Assembly: GCA_966128725.1 (NCBI GenBank)
Contig: CBHYLN010000033.1
Span: 1-41,833, forward strand
From: JAFDZV01 sp966128725
Lineage (GTDB): Bacteria; Bacteroidota; Ignavibacteria; OLB7
Direction: 5' to 3'
Length of the DNA: 41,833 bases
In this document: in pieces, positions 17,468 to 25,583 of the stretch
How positions within the stretch are numbered: the first letter of the stretch is position 1
Layout: every line of letters starts with the position of its first letter
The notes under the pieces: model-generated
What the model was told of the DNA's origin: nothing
The model's database searches: none
What the model saw: only the letters and a program-made list of their open reading frames with translations
Made by a program: the position numbers and the translations under genes

Positions 17468-18046
17468 GTGATAAACGCACTGAAGAACGGGGTTGTGGCG
17501 GCTATCCTGCTGGGCACGGCAATCATCATTCGCGCCGCGGCCGGCAGAAGCGTGCTGCATATCGATTCGCTGACATCGAAGGCGTTGTTTGCGGGCGTCT
17601 GCGCCGGCCTGTTGGTTTCGGCTGTTGCTACACGCAAGCGCGCCGTACTGGCGCCCGGCCTGCCGGCGTCACATCCGGGCCGGAAACGTTTGGAACAGGT
17701 GGCTCTGTTCTGCTCGGCCGGCAGCCTGGTGGTAGTCGCCGCGCTTGTTGCCAACGCCGTTGTTCCGGCCGAGGATTATCGCGTTGTGCATGCCGTGGTG
17801 TTGCCTAACGCGGAAGCACCATACCACCGATCCGGCAAAACATTCCTTCGCATTGTGGATGACTCGGATACCGTAGCCGTGAACACATCATCCCGGCTGT
17901 GGTGGCGAACATCGCGAAACGACACGCTGTACATAACGCTGCGCCGGGGAATCCTTGGCTACGACAACGTGCACAGCGTTCGTTTTACCGATTACCACGA
18001 CAAGGTTGAGCCCTCGCACCACAATCATCCGCCATATACCAACTAG
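17468..18046 (+). CDS. Small membrane protein of unknown function
   Basis: About 192 residues from a GTG at 17468, 15 bases after the preceding stop. The frame is open further upstream only inside the previous gene. Three hydrophobic segments (about 5-23, 39-54 and 78-99) are followed by a roughly 90-residue soluble beta-rich tail (DYRVVHAVVLPNAEAPYHRS...). It is the last gene of the five-gene operon. Its stop codon (TAG, 18044-18046) lies inside the end of repeat copy B, so the element abuts or contributes the last codons. No family recognised. Confidence 0.6.
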   Translation: MINALKNGVVAAILLGTAIIIRAAAGRSVLHIDSLTSKALFAGVCAGLLVSAVATRKRAVLAPGLPASHPGRKRLEQVALFCSAGSLVVVAALVANAVVPAEDYRVVHAVVLPNAEAPYHRSGKTFLRIVDDSDTVAVNTSSRLWWRTSRNDTLYITLRRGILGYDNVHSVRFTDYHDKVEPSHHNHPPYTN

Positions 18047-18130
18047 CTGGCTGTTGAACAACGTCATCCGCGGTGTTGGCCCGCGCAGCCCGCTCACCGC
18101 GACGTCGAACGCCTCGTTCATGTTGGCCTG
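18043..18130 (-). repeat. Dispersed repeat, copy B (partial, inverted)
   Basis: Read on the minus strand, it carries GGCCAACATGAACGAGGCG, GACGTCGCGGTGAGCGG, GCGGATGACGTTGTTCAACAG and ends CTAG. This matches the right-hand 60% of copies A and C with small deletions; the left half is absent. It lies between the convergent 192-aa gene and mltG. Confidence 0.75.
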
Positions 18131-18433
18131 GGCACCCGAATACCAGGCTCACCGAGATGCCTCGGTGTTTGCCCGATCCCCACAACCATCCCACAGCGAC
18201 TTCTCCGCCGGCAGGCCGAAGGAAGAACGGGACGCACCTACGGCGCTGTTATGCGCGTGCCTGGGCGAATGCTACAGACAGGTGGCGCCTACGGCGCCCT
18301 GCCAGGCCGGATTCCAGCGGCCATAGGTATCCTGCATGTATTTCAACACAGACCGCCAGGCCAACACGGCAACACCCGGCTGCATCCCCCCCTGGTGCGG
18401 AACACATGCAACGCGCGCGCGCTCACACCCCCC
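18131..18433. other. Gene-free interval between convergent genes
   Basis: About 300 bases with no credible coding frame. It holds a short imperfect direct repeat (GCACCTACGGCGCTGTT near 18234 and GCGCCTACGGCGCCCTG near 18286), the second containing GGCGCCTACGGCGCC. Alternating CG tracts near 18413-18460 overlap the end of mltG. No further function is seen. Confidence 0.5.
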
Positions 18434-19432
18434 TCAGTTGCCCACGCGCGCGCGGTACTCGCGTACGGCCAGGGCGTGCTCCTGCGCGTTGCGGCTGAAT
18501 CGGTGTCCGCCGGACCCGTCGGCCTTGGCCACGAAGAAAATGTAGTCGTGTTTGGCGGGGGCAAGCGTTGCCCGCACCGACGATCGGCCCGGATTGTTGA
18601 TCGGGGTGGGCGGCAGGCCGGCGTAGCGGTAGGTATTGTACGGGCTGTCGATCTCCAGATCGCGATACAGCAGACGCTTGGGACCGTTGGGAAACAGGTA
18701 CTGGATCGTGGGATCGGCCTCCAGCTTGATGCCGCGCCGCAAACGGTTGAGATAGACGCCCGCGATCACGGGACGTTCGGAATCAACCACGGCCTCGCCT
18801 TCAACTATCGAGGCAAGGATCAGGGCCTGATACGGCGTAAGGCCGATTCCGGAAGCGCGGTCAGCCAGATCCTTCGCAACGGACTTGCGATGCAGCTCGG
18901 CCATGCGCTTCAGGATCGCGGCCGGGCGTTCGCCCCAGTAGATGAAGTAGGTATCGGGCATCAGGTATCCTTCGGCTGTCGTGGCGTTGATGCCGATGCC
19001 TTTCAGGAATGTTCGATCGGCCGCCAGGCGCACGATGGCCGCCGAATCGCAGCCCGCTTCCCGCGCGGCAATCGAGGCGATGCGGCGTACGGTAACGCCC
19101 TCCGGAAACGTCACCTTCACCCGCACCGTGGAGCGCCCCTCCACCAGGGCATGCAGCAGCTCCGGGGCCGAAACACCACGATCGAACTTGTAGGTGCCGG
19201 GCTGTATCCGCGAGTCATCCCCGCTTGCGGTGGCAAGCATGCGGAACGCCGTGCGGCTGCCGATCAACCCCGCGGCATCCAGCGTGTCCAGTATCTCCGA
19301 AAACGCGGCGCCTTCCGGGACATGAACGATCACGGTTCCATCGTCGCCACGACGCAACCAAATCTCGTAGGCAAAGTATCCTGCCACGATTACAAGCACG
19401 AGTAGAGATGCAACGATGAGCTTCCGAATCAT
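18434..19432 (-). CDS. mltG: Endolytic murein transglycosylase MltG
   Basis: 332 residues. One N-terminal membrane helix (about 5-24) anchors it in the inner membrane facing the periplasm. An LysM-like/YceG N-domain (VHVPEGAAFSEILDTL, RIQPGTYKFD) precedes the catalytic domain with EGYLMPDTY (154-162) and LASIVEGEA, where E211 is the catalytic Glu of the family. The C-terminal LPPTPINNPG and HDYIFFVAKADGSGGHRFS motifs are also present. It cleaves nascent peptidoglycan strands and helps set glycan length. The start at 19432 was chosen because it directly precedes the membrane helix; the open frame upstream is unlike the family. It is divergent from the TPR gene and convergent with the PorL-like operon. 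Confidence 0.95.
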   Translation of the reverse strand: MIRKLIVASLLVLVIVAGYFAYEIWLRRGDDGTVIVHVPEGAAFSEILDTLDAAGLIGSRTAFRMLATASGDDSRIQPGTYKFDRGVSAPELLHALVEGRSTVRVKVTFPEGVTVRRIASIAAREAGCDSAAIVRLAADRTFLKGIGINATTAEGYLMPDTYFIYWGERPAAILKRMAELHRKSVAKDLADRASGIGLTPYQALILASIVEGEAVVDSERPVIAGVYLNRLRRGIKLEADPTIQYLFPNGPKRLLYRDLEIDSPYNTYRYAGLPPTPINNPGRSSVRATLAPAKHDYIFFVAKADGSGGHRFSRNAQEHALAVREYRARVGN

Positions 19433-19440
19433 TCTGGTTC

Positions 19441-19471
19441 TTGCAAGGCGAAGCCGTGGATCGTACCTTTT
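19441..19471 (+). promoter_or_regulatory. Possible promoter for the TPR gene
   Basis: TTG (19441-19443) followed after 20 nt by TACCTTTT (19464-19471), one base off the Bacteroidota -7 consensus TAnnTTTG. It lies between mltG and the TPR gene and would give a leader of about 125 nt. Confidence 0.35.
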
Positions 19472-19604
19472 TTTCTCGTGTGCAGCGCAATCGGCTTCAC
19501 ACGCCCGAAAACTCTCCCCCCGGGCCGGCAGAGCAATGTTAGTTGACTTCCGCAACGCTTATATCGTGCAGCACGCATCCCGGCAACACAACCCACACCG
19601 TCGC

Positions 19605-20486
19605 ATGACGCGCCGGATTGGATCGGATCACATCGCACCGCCGCGTGTTGCCGCAGCGATCGCCCGGCGCCTGGCGCTGTGGTCGATTTTGCTCACCTGC
19701 TGGTTGGCCGCAACCGATGCCCGGGCCCAGCAGCCGTACCGCCCACCACTCGACTCGCTTTCACGCGCTCAGGATTCGATCATCGACGCCTCGCTCGAAG
19801 TGATCATGCGCGACTCCACAAGCATCGAGGAATATCAGAAGATCATCGCGATCTATAAATCGCGGAAGCGATTTTCGGAGGAACTGGCGCTGGCCACGCA
19901 GATGGCCTCGGCCAACCCGGCCTCCTCGGCGGCGGCATTCGCCGTTGGCGACGCGCAGCTTGATAACGGCGCGCCCGACCTGGCGATCCCGCTGCTCAAC
20001 AAGGCGCTGCTGCTTGAGCCAACATTCGTGCGCGCCCGGGTTGCCCTGGCCGAGGCCTATACCATGCTGCGGGCCACCGACACCGCGCTGGCCCATCTGG
20101 ATACCGCCGTTGCCATGAACCCGCGATACGCGCAGGCGCAGATACAGCGCGGGATTCTGCAGGCACAGCTTGGCCACGACAGCGCCGCGGCCGAAAGCTA
20201 CCGCGCGGCCGCGGAGCTGCTGCCCGATTCGTACGGCGCGTGGATGCGGCTTGCACGAGGGCTGATGAAGATCAATGCGTACGACGATGCCATCCAGGCC
20301 GTTGAATACGTCATGACGCTCGACAGCGAATCCTCCGACGCATTATACATCTTCGCCGAAGCCCATTTGAAGCTCGGCCACCGCGAACAGGCCGCGCAAT
20401 CGTTCGAGCAGTTCATGTTGCGCTACCCCACCGACCGGCGGGCCCTTGAGGCCGAGCGGATCGCGCGCGAGTTGAACGGGCAATAA
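19605..20486 (+). CDS. Exported tetratricopeptide repeat protein
   Basis: 293 residues from the ATG at 19605. A long basic stretch precedes a signal core LALWSILLTCWLAATDARAQ. The mature part is alpha-helical with successive TPR-type units (for example LAIPLLNKALLLEPTFVRAR, ALAHLDTAVAMNPRYAQAQ, AQSFEQFMLRYPTDRRALEAE). Such proteins act as periplasmic or surface scaffolds; the partner is unknown. The first 20 residues before the hydrophobic core may be leader sequence. It is divergent from mltG, with nothing downstream on the same strand for 350 bases. Confidence 0.8.
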   Translation: MTRRIGSDHIAPPRVAAAIARRLALWSILLTCWLAATDARAQQPYRPPLDSLSRAQDSIIDASLEVIMRDSTSIEEYQKIIAIYKSRKRFSEELALATQMASANPASSAAAFAVGDAQLDNGAPDLAIPLLNKALLLEPTFVRARVALAEAYTMLRATDTALAHLDTAVAMNPRYAQAQIQRGILQAQLGHDSAAAESYRAAAELLPDSYGAWMRLARGLMKINAYDDAIQAVEYVMTLDSESSDALYIFAEAHLKLGHREQAAQSFEQFMLRYPTDRRALEAERIARELNGQ

Positions 20487-20774
20487 CCCACGCACCGAAT
20501 CGGTAAGCGGCCATGCTGGGCGCCGATGCCGCATCAATACCGCGGCGATACTGGAGCACGCAACAGCCCCGCCCGCGTTACTCTCCGAACATTCCGCCGC
20601 GCACGAAATACGCGCCGGGCCAGGCTCGCCACGTCCATCGTTCAGCGCCATGCAGCGCCGCCACACCATATCCCGCATCCAGGCCCTGTGATACGCGGCT
20701 CGCGCGTTGCCGTGCGGCTTCCGGGCCACCGGTGAAAACCCGCACACGCCGAGCCAGACCATCAAACGCAACAA
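20487..20774. other. Gene-free interval between convergent TPR gene and porV
   Basis: About 290 bases without a supportable gene. Short frames on both strands are Arg/Pro/Ala-rich shadows. It ends at the porV terminator. Confidence 0.5.
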
Positions 20775-20814
20775 AACGCCCGGCCGGAGATGTTCTCTCC
20801 TCCGACCGGGCGTT
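20775..20814 (-). terminator. Rho-independent terminator of porV
   Basis: 15-bp arms AACGCCCGGCCGGAG and CTCCGACCGGGCGTT with one G-U/mismatch and a loop of about 10 nt. On the minus strand the hairpin is followed by TTTGTTGCG. It lies 26 bases beyond the porV stop. Confidence 0.85.
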
Positions 20815-20840
20815 GAACTGATTGCCGTAGCCGACGCGTG

Positions 20841-21932
20841 CTACTTGGAGTCGTGATCGAAATCAACCGAGAACGTAAACCGCAGCGTGTTCGCCAGCGG
20901 GTGCGTGTCCTCGATCGTATTGATGTAGCTGAAATCGAAGCCGTACATGTCGTAGCGAAGGCCGGCACCAAAGGTGGCAAAGCGGCGGTTGCCGCCGGCG
21001 GCTGTTTCGGTGAAGTAGCCGGCTCGGAGCGCCACGAGCTTCTCGTACCAGTACTCCAGGCCCATGGACCACTCCACGCCCTTGCCGTTGCCCCAGGCCG
21101 TGGCCAGCGACTTCGGCACCGGATCAACTTCGTTGATGCTCGGGCGGTTCACCAGCAGCTTGGTCATGTCCACAGCGGCGGTAAGGCTGTTGAACTCGTC
21201 CTCAACCAGATGCAGGCCCAGCCCAAGGCGCAGCGTGGTTGGCAGCGGATCGGCCTGCTGAATATCCACATAGTGAATCTTCGGGCCGATGTTCGCCAGG
21301 TTGGCGCCCACGCTCAGGAAATCCTCGGGCAAGCCCCAATCGGTCTTCGGTGTCCAGAGCGTGCCGATATCGAACGCAACGCTGCGGCCGATGCCTGGCT
21401 TCTCGTTGCCAACGTTGACGCTGGAGAGGTTGGACTGGATGTAGCGTGCCTGGATGCCGAAACCGATGTCGTCGTCGATCATGGTGGAGTACCCGGCGCC
21501 GATGGCGAACTCCAGCGAGCGGAACTTCTGGCCCTGCTGGCCGGACTCGAATGTCTGCTGGAACTCACCGAGATCAAGGAACACGATGTGCCCGTTGATT
21601 GTGCCGTTGAGATCGTCGACGTACGTGGAGGCGTTGAGATAGCTATAGTGAAGATCCGCATTGAACTGCGGAAGCCACTTGGAGTATGTGACGCTGACCT
21701 GGGTATGCTTCTGGTAGGCTAGGCCGCCAACATTGTAGAAGGTGGCGCTGATATCCTTGGCGGTGCCGGTGCCGGTTTCACCCATGCCACCGGTACGTGC
21801 ATTCGGGGGAATGATGAGGAACGGAACCGCCGAACCTCCGGAGCCGCCCGAAACCTGCGCCGATGCCGAAATGGCCGCGCAGAGGAAAAGAGAAAGCGCC
21901 GGAAGAATCCGGCCATATGATGCTATCCGCAT
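20841..21932 (-). CDS. porV: PorV-family outer membrane protein of type IX secretion
   Basis: 363 residues. Signal peptide MRIASYGRILPALSLFLCAAISASAQ, then PFLIIPPNARTGGMGETGTG and FYNVGGLAYQ, the characteristic start of the PorV/PorQ (UPF0164-like, FadL-type barrel) family. The remainder is beta-barrel-like with repeated Gly/aromatic strands, ending TLRFTFSVDFDHDSK. PorV shuttles cargo with a C-terminal sorting domain from the T9SS translocon to the surface attachment complex. The ATG at 21932 is preferred: AGGA lies 8 bases before it. In-frame ATGs at 21947 and 21974 are alternatives. PorV versus PorQ versus a paralogue cannot be settled by eye. It has a strong own terminator and appears monocistronic. 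Confidence 0.8.
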   Translation of the reverse strand: MRIASYGRILPALSLFLCAAISASAQVSGGSGGSAVPFLIIPPNARTGGMGETGTGTAKDISATFYNVGGLAYQKHTQVSVTYSKWLPQFNADLHYSYLNASTYVDDLNGTINGHIVFLDLGEFQQTFESGQQGQKFRSLEFAIGAGYSTMIDDDIGFGIQARYIQSNLSSVNVGNEKPGIGRSVAFDIGTLWTPKTDWGLPEDFLSVGANLANIGPKIHYVDIQQADPLPTTLRLGLGLHLVEDEFNSLTAAVDMTKLLVNRPSINEVDPVPKSLATAWGNGKGVEWSMGLEYWYEKLVALRAGYFTETAAGGNRRFATFGAGLRYDMYGFDFSYINTIEDTHPLANTLRFTFSVDFDHDSK

Positions 21933-22333
21933 GGATATCGTCCTCATAGAAAATCGCCGAGCTGAAGATCGCATCGTTCCGAACAGGCAACACCAAACAC
22001 GGCAACCCTCGATGGGCGGGTGAGAGGATTGCCATTTCTACCGGCTGGGAACGTCAAGCAAACGCTAGAATCGCGTGTACAGAGTCGCGAATTGATCGAT
22101 ATCGGCCTCTATGAGTTTAATGGGGAGCAATATAGCGGCACCCGAAACACCCGTACAAGGGATTTCTCCATGCCTGCTCCAAGGCTCGGGCGCACGATGG
22201 TACGCCCCATTGAACACAAACCCAGGCAGAGGGCGAAAGGTTACAACACCGCCCGCGCGTTGCGCCGATTCACCCCGCCACGCCGGCCGATCCAGGCCGA
22301 CACGCGCATAAAACCCACGCAACATCGCGGCCC
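21933..22333. other. Intergenic region upstream of porV
   Basis: About 400 bases, less GC-rich than the surroundings near 22040-22170. No gene supported. A TAGCGTTTG string on the minus strand (22058-22066) is close to a -7 box but has one extra base and no -33 partner. It probably contains the porV promoter and the 3' end of the epimerase transcript. Confidence 0.4.
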
Positions 22334-23320
22334 TTACAGCCAACCGTGCTCGCGGTACCATGTCACGGTGCCACGCACACCGTCCTCGATCGACACTCGC
22401 TGCTGGTACCCAAGATGCTCGCGGGCCTTGTCAACCGAGCAGATCCAGAATTGGCGTGTGATGTCGCGCCCCTTCTCGAAGTTGAACACCGGAGGCTTCT
22501 TCTGGAATCGGCCAAGGAAACCGCTGATGCCGGCGGCCAGATAGATAATCGCGTGCGGCACTCGCAGATGCCGGGCCTTGCTGCGCCCAAGCACCTTGGC
22601 GGTAATGGCCCCTACCTGCGGCCAGGTATAGAACATCTCCGAGCTGATGAAATATGTTTCGCCAACCGCCCGCGGGTTTTCGCCGGCAAGCACGAAGCCG
22701 CGCACCAGGTCCTCCACATGCACGAGGCTTATCAGCTTTTCGTTGAACCCGATAAGCGGCGCGATCCCCTTTGCCACCGTCGCGAAGAAGCGCAGGATCT
22801 CCGGATCGCGCGGCCCGTACACGGCCGGCGGGCGCACGATGGTAAGCGGAAGATCGCCCATCGACATCAGCACCTCCTGCTCGGCCGCCGCCTTGCTGGC
22901 GCCGTACGAGGTGATCGGATGGAACGACGCTTCCTCGGTTGTAGGATGCTCGGCATCGCTGGCCGGGCCAACAGCGGCCTGGCTGGACACATGAATCATC
23001 CGCTTCAGATCGGGATTGTACGCCTTGATCGCGTCGATCAGGTTTCGCGTGGCCAACTGATTGCCACGGAAGAACTCCGCACGGTTGCGCGCGGCGGTAA
23101 GGCCGGCCACGTGGTACACATAGTCCACACCGCTCACCGCGCCGCGCAACGACTCCGGATCGTCGAAGCTGCCATTCACGTACTCCACCGGAAGATGTTT
23201 CAGGAAACGGTTGTTCGAGCTGGAACGAACCAGCACCCGAAGCCCGTACCCGCGCGCGTGAAGCTGGTCGGCCAGATGGCTGCCGATAAAACCGGTGCCG
23301 CCGGTAATCAGTACGTTCAT
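22334..23320 (-). CDS. NAD-dependent epimerase/dehydratase (extended SDR)
   Basis: 328 residues. The start MNVLITGGTGFIGSHLADQL gives the Rossmann GGTGFIG (7-13). The catalytic pattern is VSSQAAVG (S112/S113) with YGASK (Y139, K143), followed by IVRPPAVYGPRD. This is the extended short-chain dehydrogenase fold used by sugar-nucleotide epimerases, dihydroflavonol-like reductases and sterol-type dehydrogenases. Lack of neighbouring sugar genes and the hydrophobic C-terminal part (PHAIIYLAAGISGFLGRFQ) fit the last two types at least as well, so the substrate is open. The start is ATG 23320; the open frame upstream is not protein-like. Monocistronic as far as seen. Confidence 0.85.
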   Translation of the reverse strand: MNVLITGGTGFIGSHLADQLHARGYGLRVLVRSSSNNRFLKHLPVEYVNGSFDDPESLRGAVSGVDYVYHVAGLTAARNRAEFFRGNQLATRNLIDAIKAYNPDLKRMIHVSSQAAVGPASDAEHPTTEEASFHPITSYGASKAAAEQEVLMSMGDLPLTIVRPPAVYGPRDPEILRFFATVAKGIAPLIGFNEKLISLVHVEDLVRGFVLAGENPRAVGETYFISSEMFYTWPQVGAITAKVLGRSKARHLRVPHAIIYLAAGISGFLGRFQKKPPVFNFEKGRDITRQFWICSVDKAREHLGYQQRVSIEDGVRGTVTWYREHGWL

Positions 23321-23454
23321 GAAGTCCTGAGGATTACGATCGCCCCGGGCATGCCGATGGGTGCCGGCTGCCGGGATTGGTCCAAACCACGAAGTTACTG
23401 ATCGCGGCCCACAGGCCCACCACACAGCGGGCGATCTTTCGGCATCAGGATGTT

Positions 23455-23676
23455 TCACACCGCCCCGGCGGGCGGCGACGGAAGGGTGGCCTCCACGCCC
23501 TGAAACTCGAAGACCTTCGCGCCTGCCTGGCAGCAATGGTTTGGTGTATCATACAGAACGAGCGGCTGGTGATCGTGAAGCATTGCGGATAGCACGTGGC
23601 CGCACTCGTGGCACCGACGACCTTGATTGGCTCCTTGACTGGGAACAGATCGAATCGAGCAGCCAACAAGCGTCAA
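23455..23676 (-). CDS. Possible small CxxC protein
   Basis: A frame of up to 73 residues that contains GRRCHECGHVLSAM and NHCCQAGAKVFEFQGVEA. The CxxC plus a later CC pair resembles a small zinc ribbon. The first 20 residues look non-conserved, so the true start may be internal. A second frame over the same bases (DLFPVKEPIKVVGATSAAT) also looks protein-like. This raises the alternative of a frameshifted or decayed gene. Evidence is weak. It sits at the left edge of the lower-GC island. Confidence 0.3.
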   Translation of the reverse strand: MTLVGCSIRSVPSQGANQGRRCHECGHVLSAMLHDHQPLVLYDTPNHCCQAGAKVFEFQGVEATLPSPPAGAV

Positions 23677-23715
23677 GATGCCAGAAGGTGCCGTTCGGAG
23701 TGTTCCGGGCGGGGC

Positions 23716-23746
23716 TTTGTTGCTTCCAATATGAAGGGTATGTTTG
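23716..23746 (+). promoter_or_regulatory. Bacteroidota-type promoter for the HicA-like pair
   Basis: TTTG (23716-23719), 19-nt spacer, TATGTTTG (23739-23746): an exact match to TTTG-N19/21-TAnnTTTG. The predicted start is about 20 nt before the ATG at 23774. Confidence 0.7.
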
Positions 23747-23773
23747 TGTTCAGTCTCGGTCGAAAGTTACTAG

Positions 23774-24892
23774 ATGACATTCATTGATTGCCGTTTAAAA
23801 CCATCGATGCCCGAAGACGCACCATCCGACTCGACGCCCAAGAAATTTGCCGTTGAACTTCATAATGAAGCCCAACAGGATAATGAAGTCCCATTCGCTA
23901 TCCTTGCCTCAGTATTGAATGACATGCAGCAGGCGTTCTATCTCCTGGCGCTCCAGCATGAGAGACGGGATGTGCGTGAACGTGCACGCATCCCGGCTGA
24001 GATCGAAAAACGCTATGTATTGCGCGCGGCTATCCCGAACGAAGGGAGCTATGCCCAACCGGCCGTTTTGGGCGATCCGCATTCAGAGCTATTCGCTTCC
24101 GGGGACTTGGATGCTGTCTACTCAGGCTTCCGTGAATTCTCTTTAGCGATCGCCACTTCGGACTTTGGGAAACTTGAGACCATTGTTCCTGACAGGCAGA
24201 TGCGCAGGCGCATCCTTGATCGATTTCGTTCGATGATTCCTAAACCTGGTACTGGTTGGGAACTACGCTTGAGATACGGACGCGAATATACGATCGAGCT
24301 TGGAAGGTCGGCGTACAATGCGGTCGCCGGGCTGCTCAAGCGCGCCGGACGTGATGCTATCACGACAAACGTCGTGACAGGTAAACTGGTGGCGATCGAC
24401 TTCGACGCGCACGAAATCACGATGAAGTACCCTCCAACAAGGCGCGAATTCGTTTGTTATTATGATGAGTCCATCGAGGAACGACTCATCGACCAGCGCC
24501 GTGAGCTAATCCAGATTACAGGCTCGGTGACACTGGATGAAGATGACAGCCCGAAGAAGATCACTGATGTGGTTGATATCGTCGGTGTCGATCTCTCCCC
24601 ATTCATATTGTCGGAATTTGAATCCGGGGATCGCGCTTTACGCTTTCGGCATCCGTTGGAAATCACCCCGACGCTCGACGATTCACAGCAAGTCTTCTGC
24701 CTTGAGTATGAACCTCTGGGCATTGATATGTATGCAAGCACGCGAGAGGAATTGGAAGTCTTGATATACGAGGAGTTAGACGTTCTCTGGCGCAACTACG
24801 CCATCGAAGATCCTAGGCATCTTTCCTTGGACGCACAGGAATTGCAGACGGAGTTATTAGCAGCAATTGAGGAGATAGATAATGCAACTTGA
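23774..24892 (+). CDS. Unknown 372-residue protein paired with HicA-like gene
   Basis: 372 residues (an in-frame ATG at 23807 could also start it). No transmembrane or signal segment. The N-terminal region (KKFAVELHNEAQQDNEVPFAILASVLNDMQQAFYLLAL) is helical. The middle is basic and mixed, with RLRYGREYTIELGRSAYNAVAGLLKRAG. The C-terminal ITGSVTLDEDD then GIDMYASTREELEVLIYEELDVLWRNY ends in a Leu-rich helical tail. That tail recalls the small antitoxin-type domains that accompany HicA proteins, but I do not recognise the whole protein. Codon use is visibly less GC-rich than the neighbours. It overlaps the next gene by 11 bases, implying co-translation. Likely acquired; function unknown, antitoxin or regulator is a guess. 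Confidence 0.75.
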   Translation: MTFIDCRLKPSMPEDAPSDSTPKKFAVELHNEAQQDNEVPFAILASVLNDMQQAFYLLALQHERRDVRERARIPAEIEKRYVLRAAIPNEGSYAQPAVLGDPHSELFASGDLDAVYSGFREFSLAIATSDFGKLETIVPDRQMRRRILDRFRSMIPKPGTGWELRLRYGREYTIELGRSAYNAVAGLLKRAGRDAITTNVVTGKLVAIDFDAHEITMKYPPTRREFVCYYDESIEERLIDQRRELIQITGSVTLDEDDSPKKITDVVDIVGVDLSPFILSEFESGDRALRFRHPLEITPTLDDSQQVFCLEYEPLGIDMYASTREELEVLIYEELDVLWRNYAIEDPRHLSLDAQELQTELLAAIEEIDNAT

Positions 24893-25181
24893 TTCAAAGA
24901 AAGTCGCGAACGCAATCCTTTCCAAAGGCTTCAGGATTGACAATAGTCACCATCACTACTACATCTATCATACGATGGATGGCTTGCGCACCAGGGTGAG
25001 GACATATATCAGTCATGGCAGTAAAGGTGGCATTAATGACTACTTGGCGGGGCAAATGGCAAAGCAATGCAAACTGACCAAGCCGGAGTTTTTGGACTTG
25101 GTGAATTGCCCATTAAAGCAGGATGGTTACGAGCGGATCTTACGCGAAAAGCAAGCAATTGCACACCCTGGGTCAGAATGA
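24882..25181 (+). CDS. HicA/YcfA-like small protein
   Basis: 99 residues, basic. KGFRIDNSHHHYYIYH places a His cluster (H23-H25) after a short helix, as in HicA mRNA-interferase folds (double-stranded RNA-binding type with a catalytic His). The C-terminal part (GSKGGINDYLAGQMAKQCKL, then TKPEFLDLVNCPL and GYERIL) matches a common pattern of HicA-related toxins. The start ATG at 24882 lies inside the 3' end of the 372-aa gene. Classical HicAB has the toxin first and a small HicB second; here the partner is first and four times larger. Toxin activity is inferred from fold only. Confidence 0.6.
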   Translation: MQLDSKKVANAILSKGFRIDNSHHHYYIYHTMDGLRTRVRTYISHGSKGGINDYLAGQMAKQCKLTKPEFLDLVNCPLKQDGYERILREKQAIAHPGSE

Positions 25182-25214
25182 TTGGGTAGCTCGCGTTGCT
25201 GACCCCCTTCTTCC

Positions 25215-25380
25215 GCTTCTCTCCCCCCACACACAACCTTCGACTTCGGCACGTTTGGAATCATGCGCATGGCATCCTCAAACTGCTCGAACCCTTCGAC
25301 GGAACATCGGGCGGCTTGCTGTTCGGTTCTCCCTGAGGGGTCTGCTTTACGAGCTTCGGCCCGGACTTCTTACTCGCCAC
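25215..25380 (-). pseudogene. Possible decayed small gene
   Basis: A GTG at 25380 follows GGAAGGAG by 10 bases and starts MASKKSGPKLVKQTPQGEPN, but this frame stops at 25261. The neighbouring frame over the second half reads EGFEQFEDAMRMIPNVPKSKV, which has the feel of a conserved small-protein core. Joining them needs one frameshift near 25300. Either a recent pseudogene or chance. It occupies the right flank of the lower-GC island. No other content is seen between 25182 and 25583. Confidence 0.3.
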
Positions 25381-25583
25381 GTGCAATCAACTCCTTCCAG
25401 GTTGAGACAGGTGATCTCTTCTCAACACAGGCACCCGGGCGGTCGGGTTCAATCGCGATCGATGAACATGCCGTCAACCTCGGCTCCTCCCTGATCTTCG
25501 CAAGGACTCCGGCCTGCATGGCGCGGATGCGATAGCGAACGGACCACGCGCTCCAAGCAAATCCGTCGGACTCCTGCCCTGCC

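Noticed and set aside
18281..18303. GGCGCCTACGGCGCC motif with a nearby imperfect copy
   Set aside because: Two short copies only, no regular spacing, not a CRISPR-like array and no coding support; listed only as intergenic content.
18413..18460. CGCGCGCG tracts that could pair across the mltG end
   Set aside because: Alternating CG tracts in a GC-rich genome, one inside the coding sequence, with no T-tract; not convincing as a terminator.
22020..22544. 174-codon plus-strand frame upstream of porV
   Set aside because: Runs antisense into the epimerase gene, Arg/Pro-rich and without motifs.
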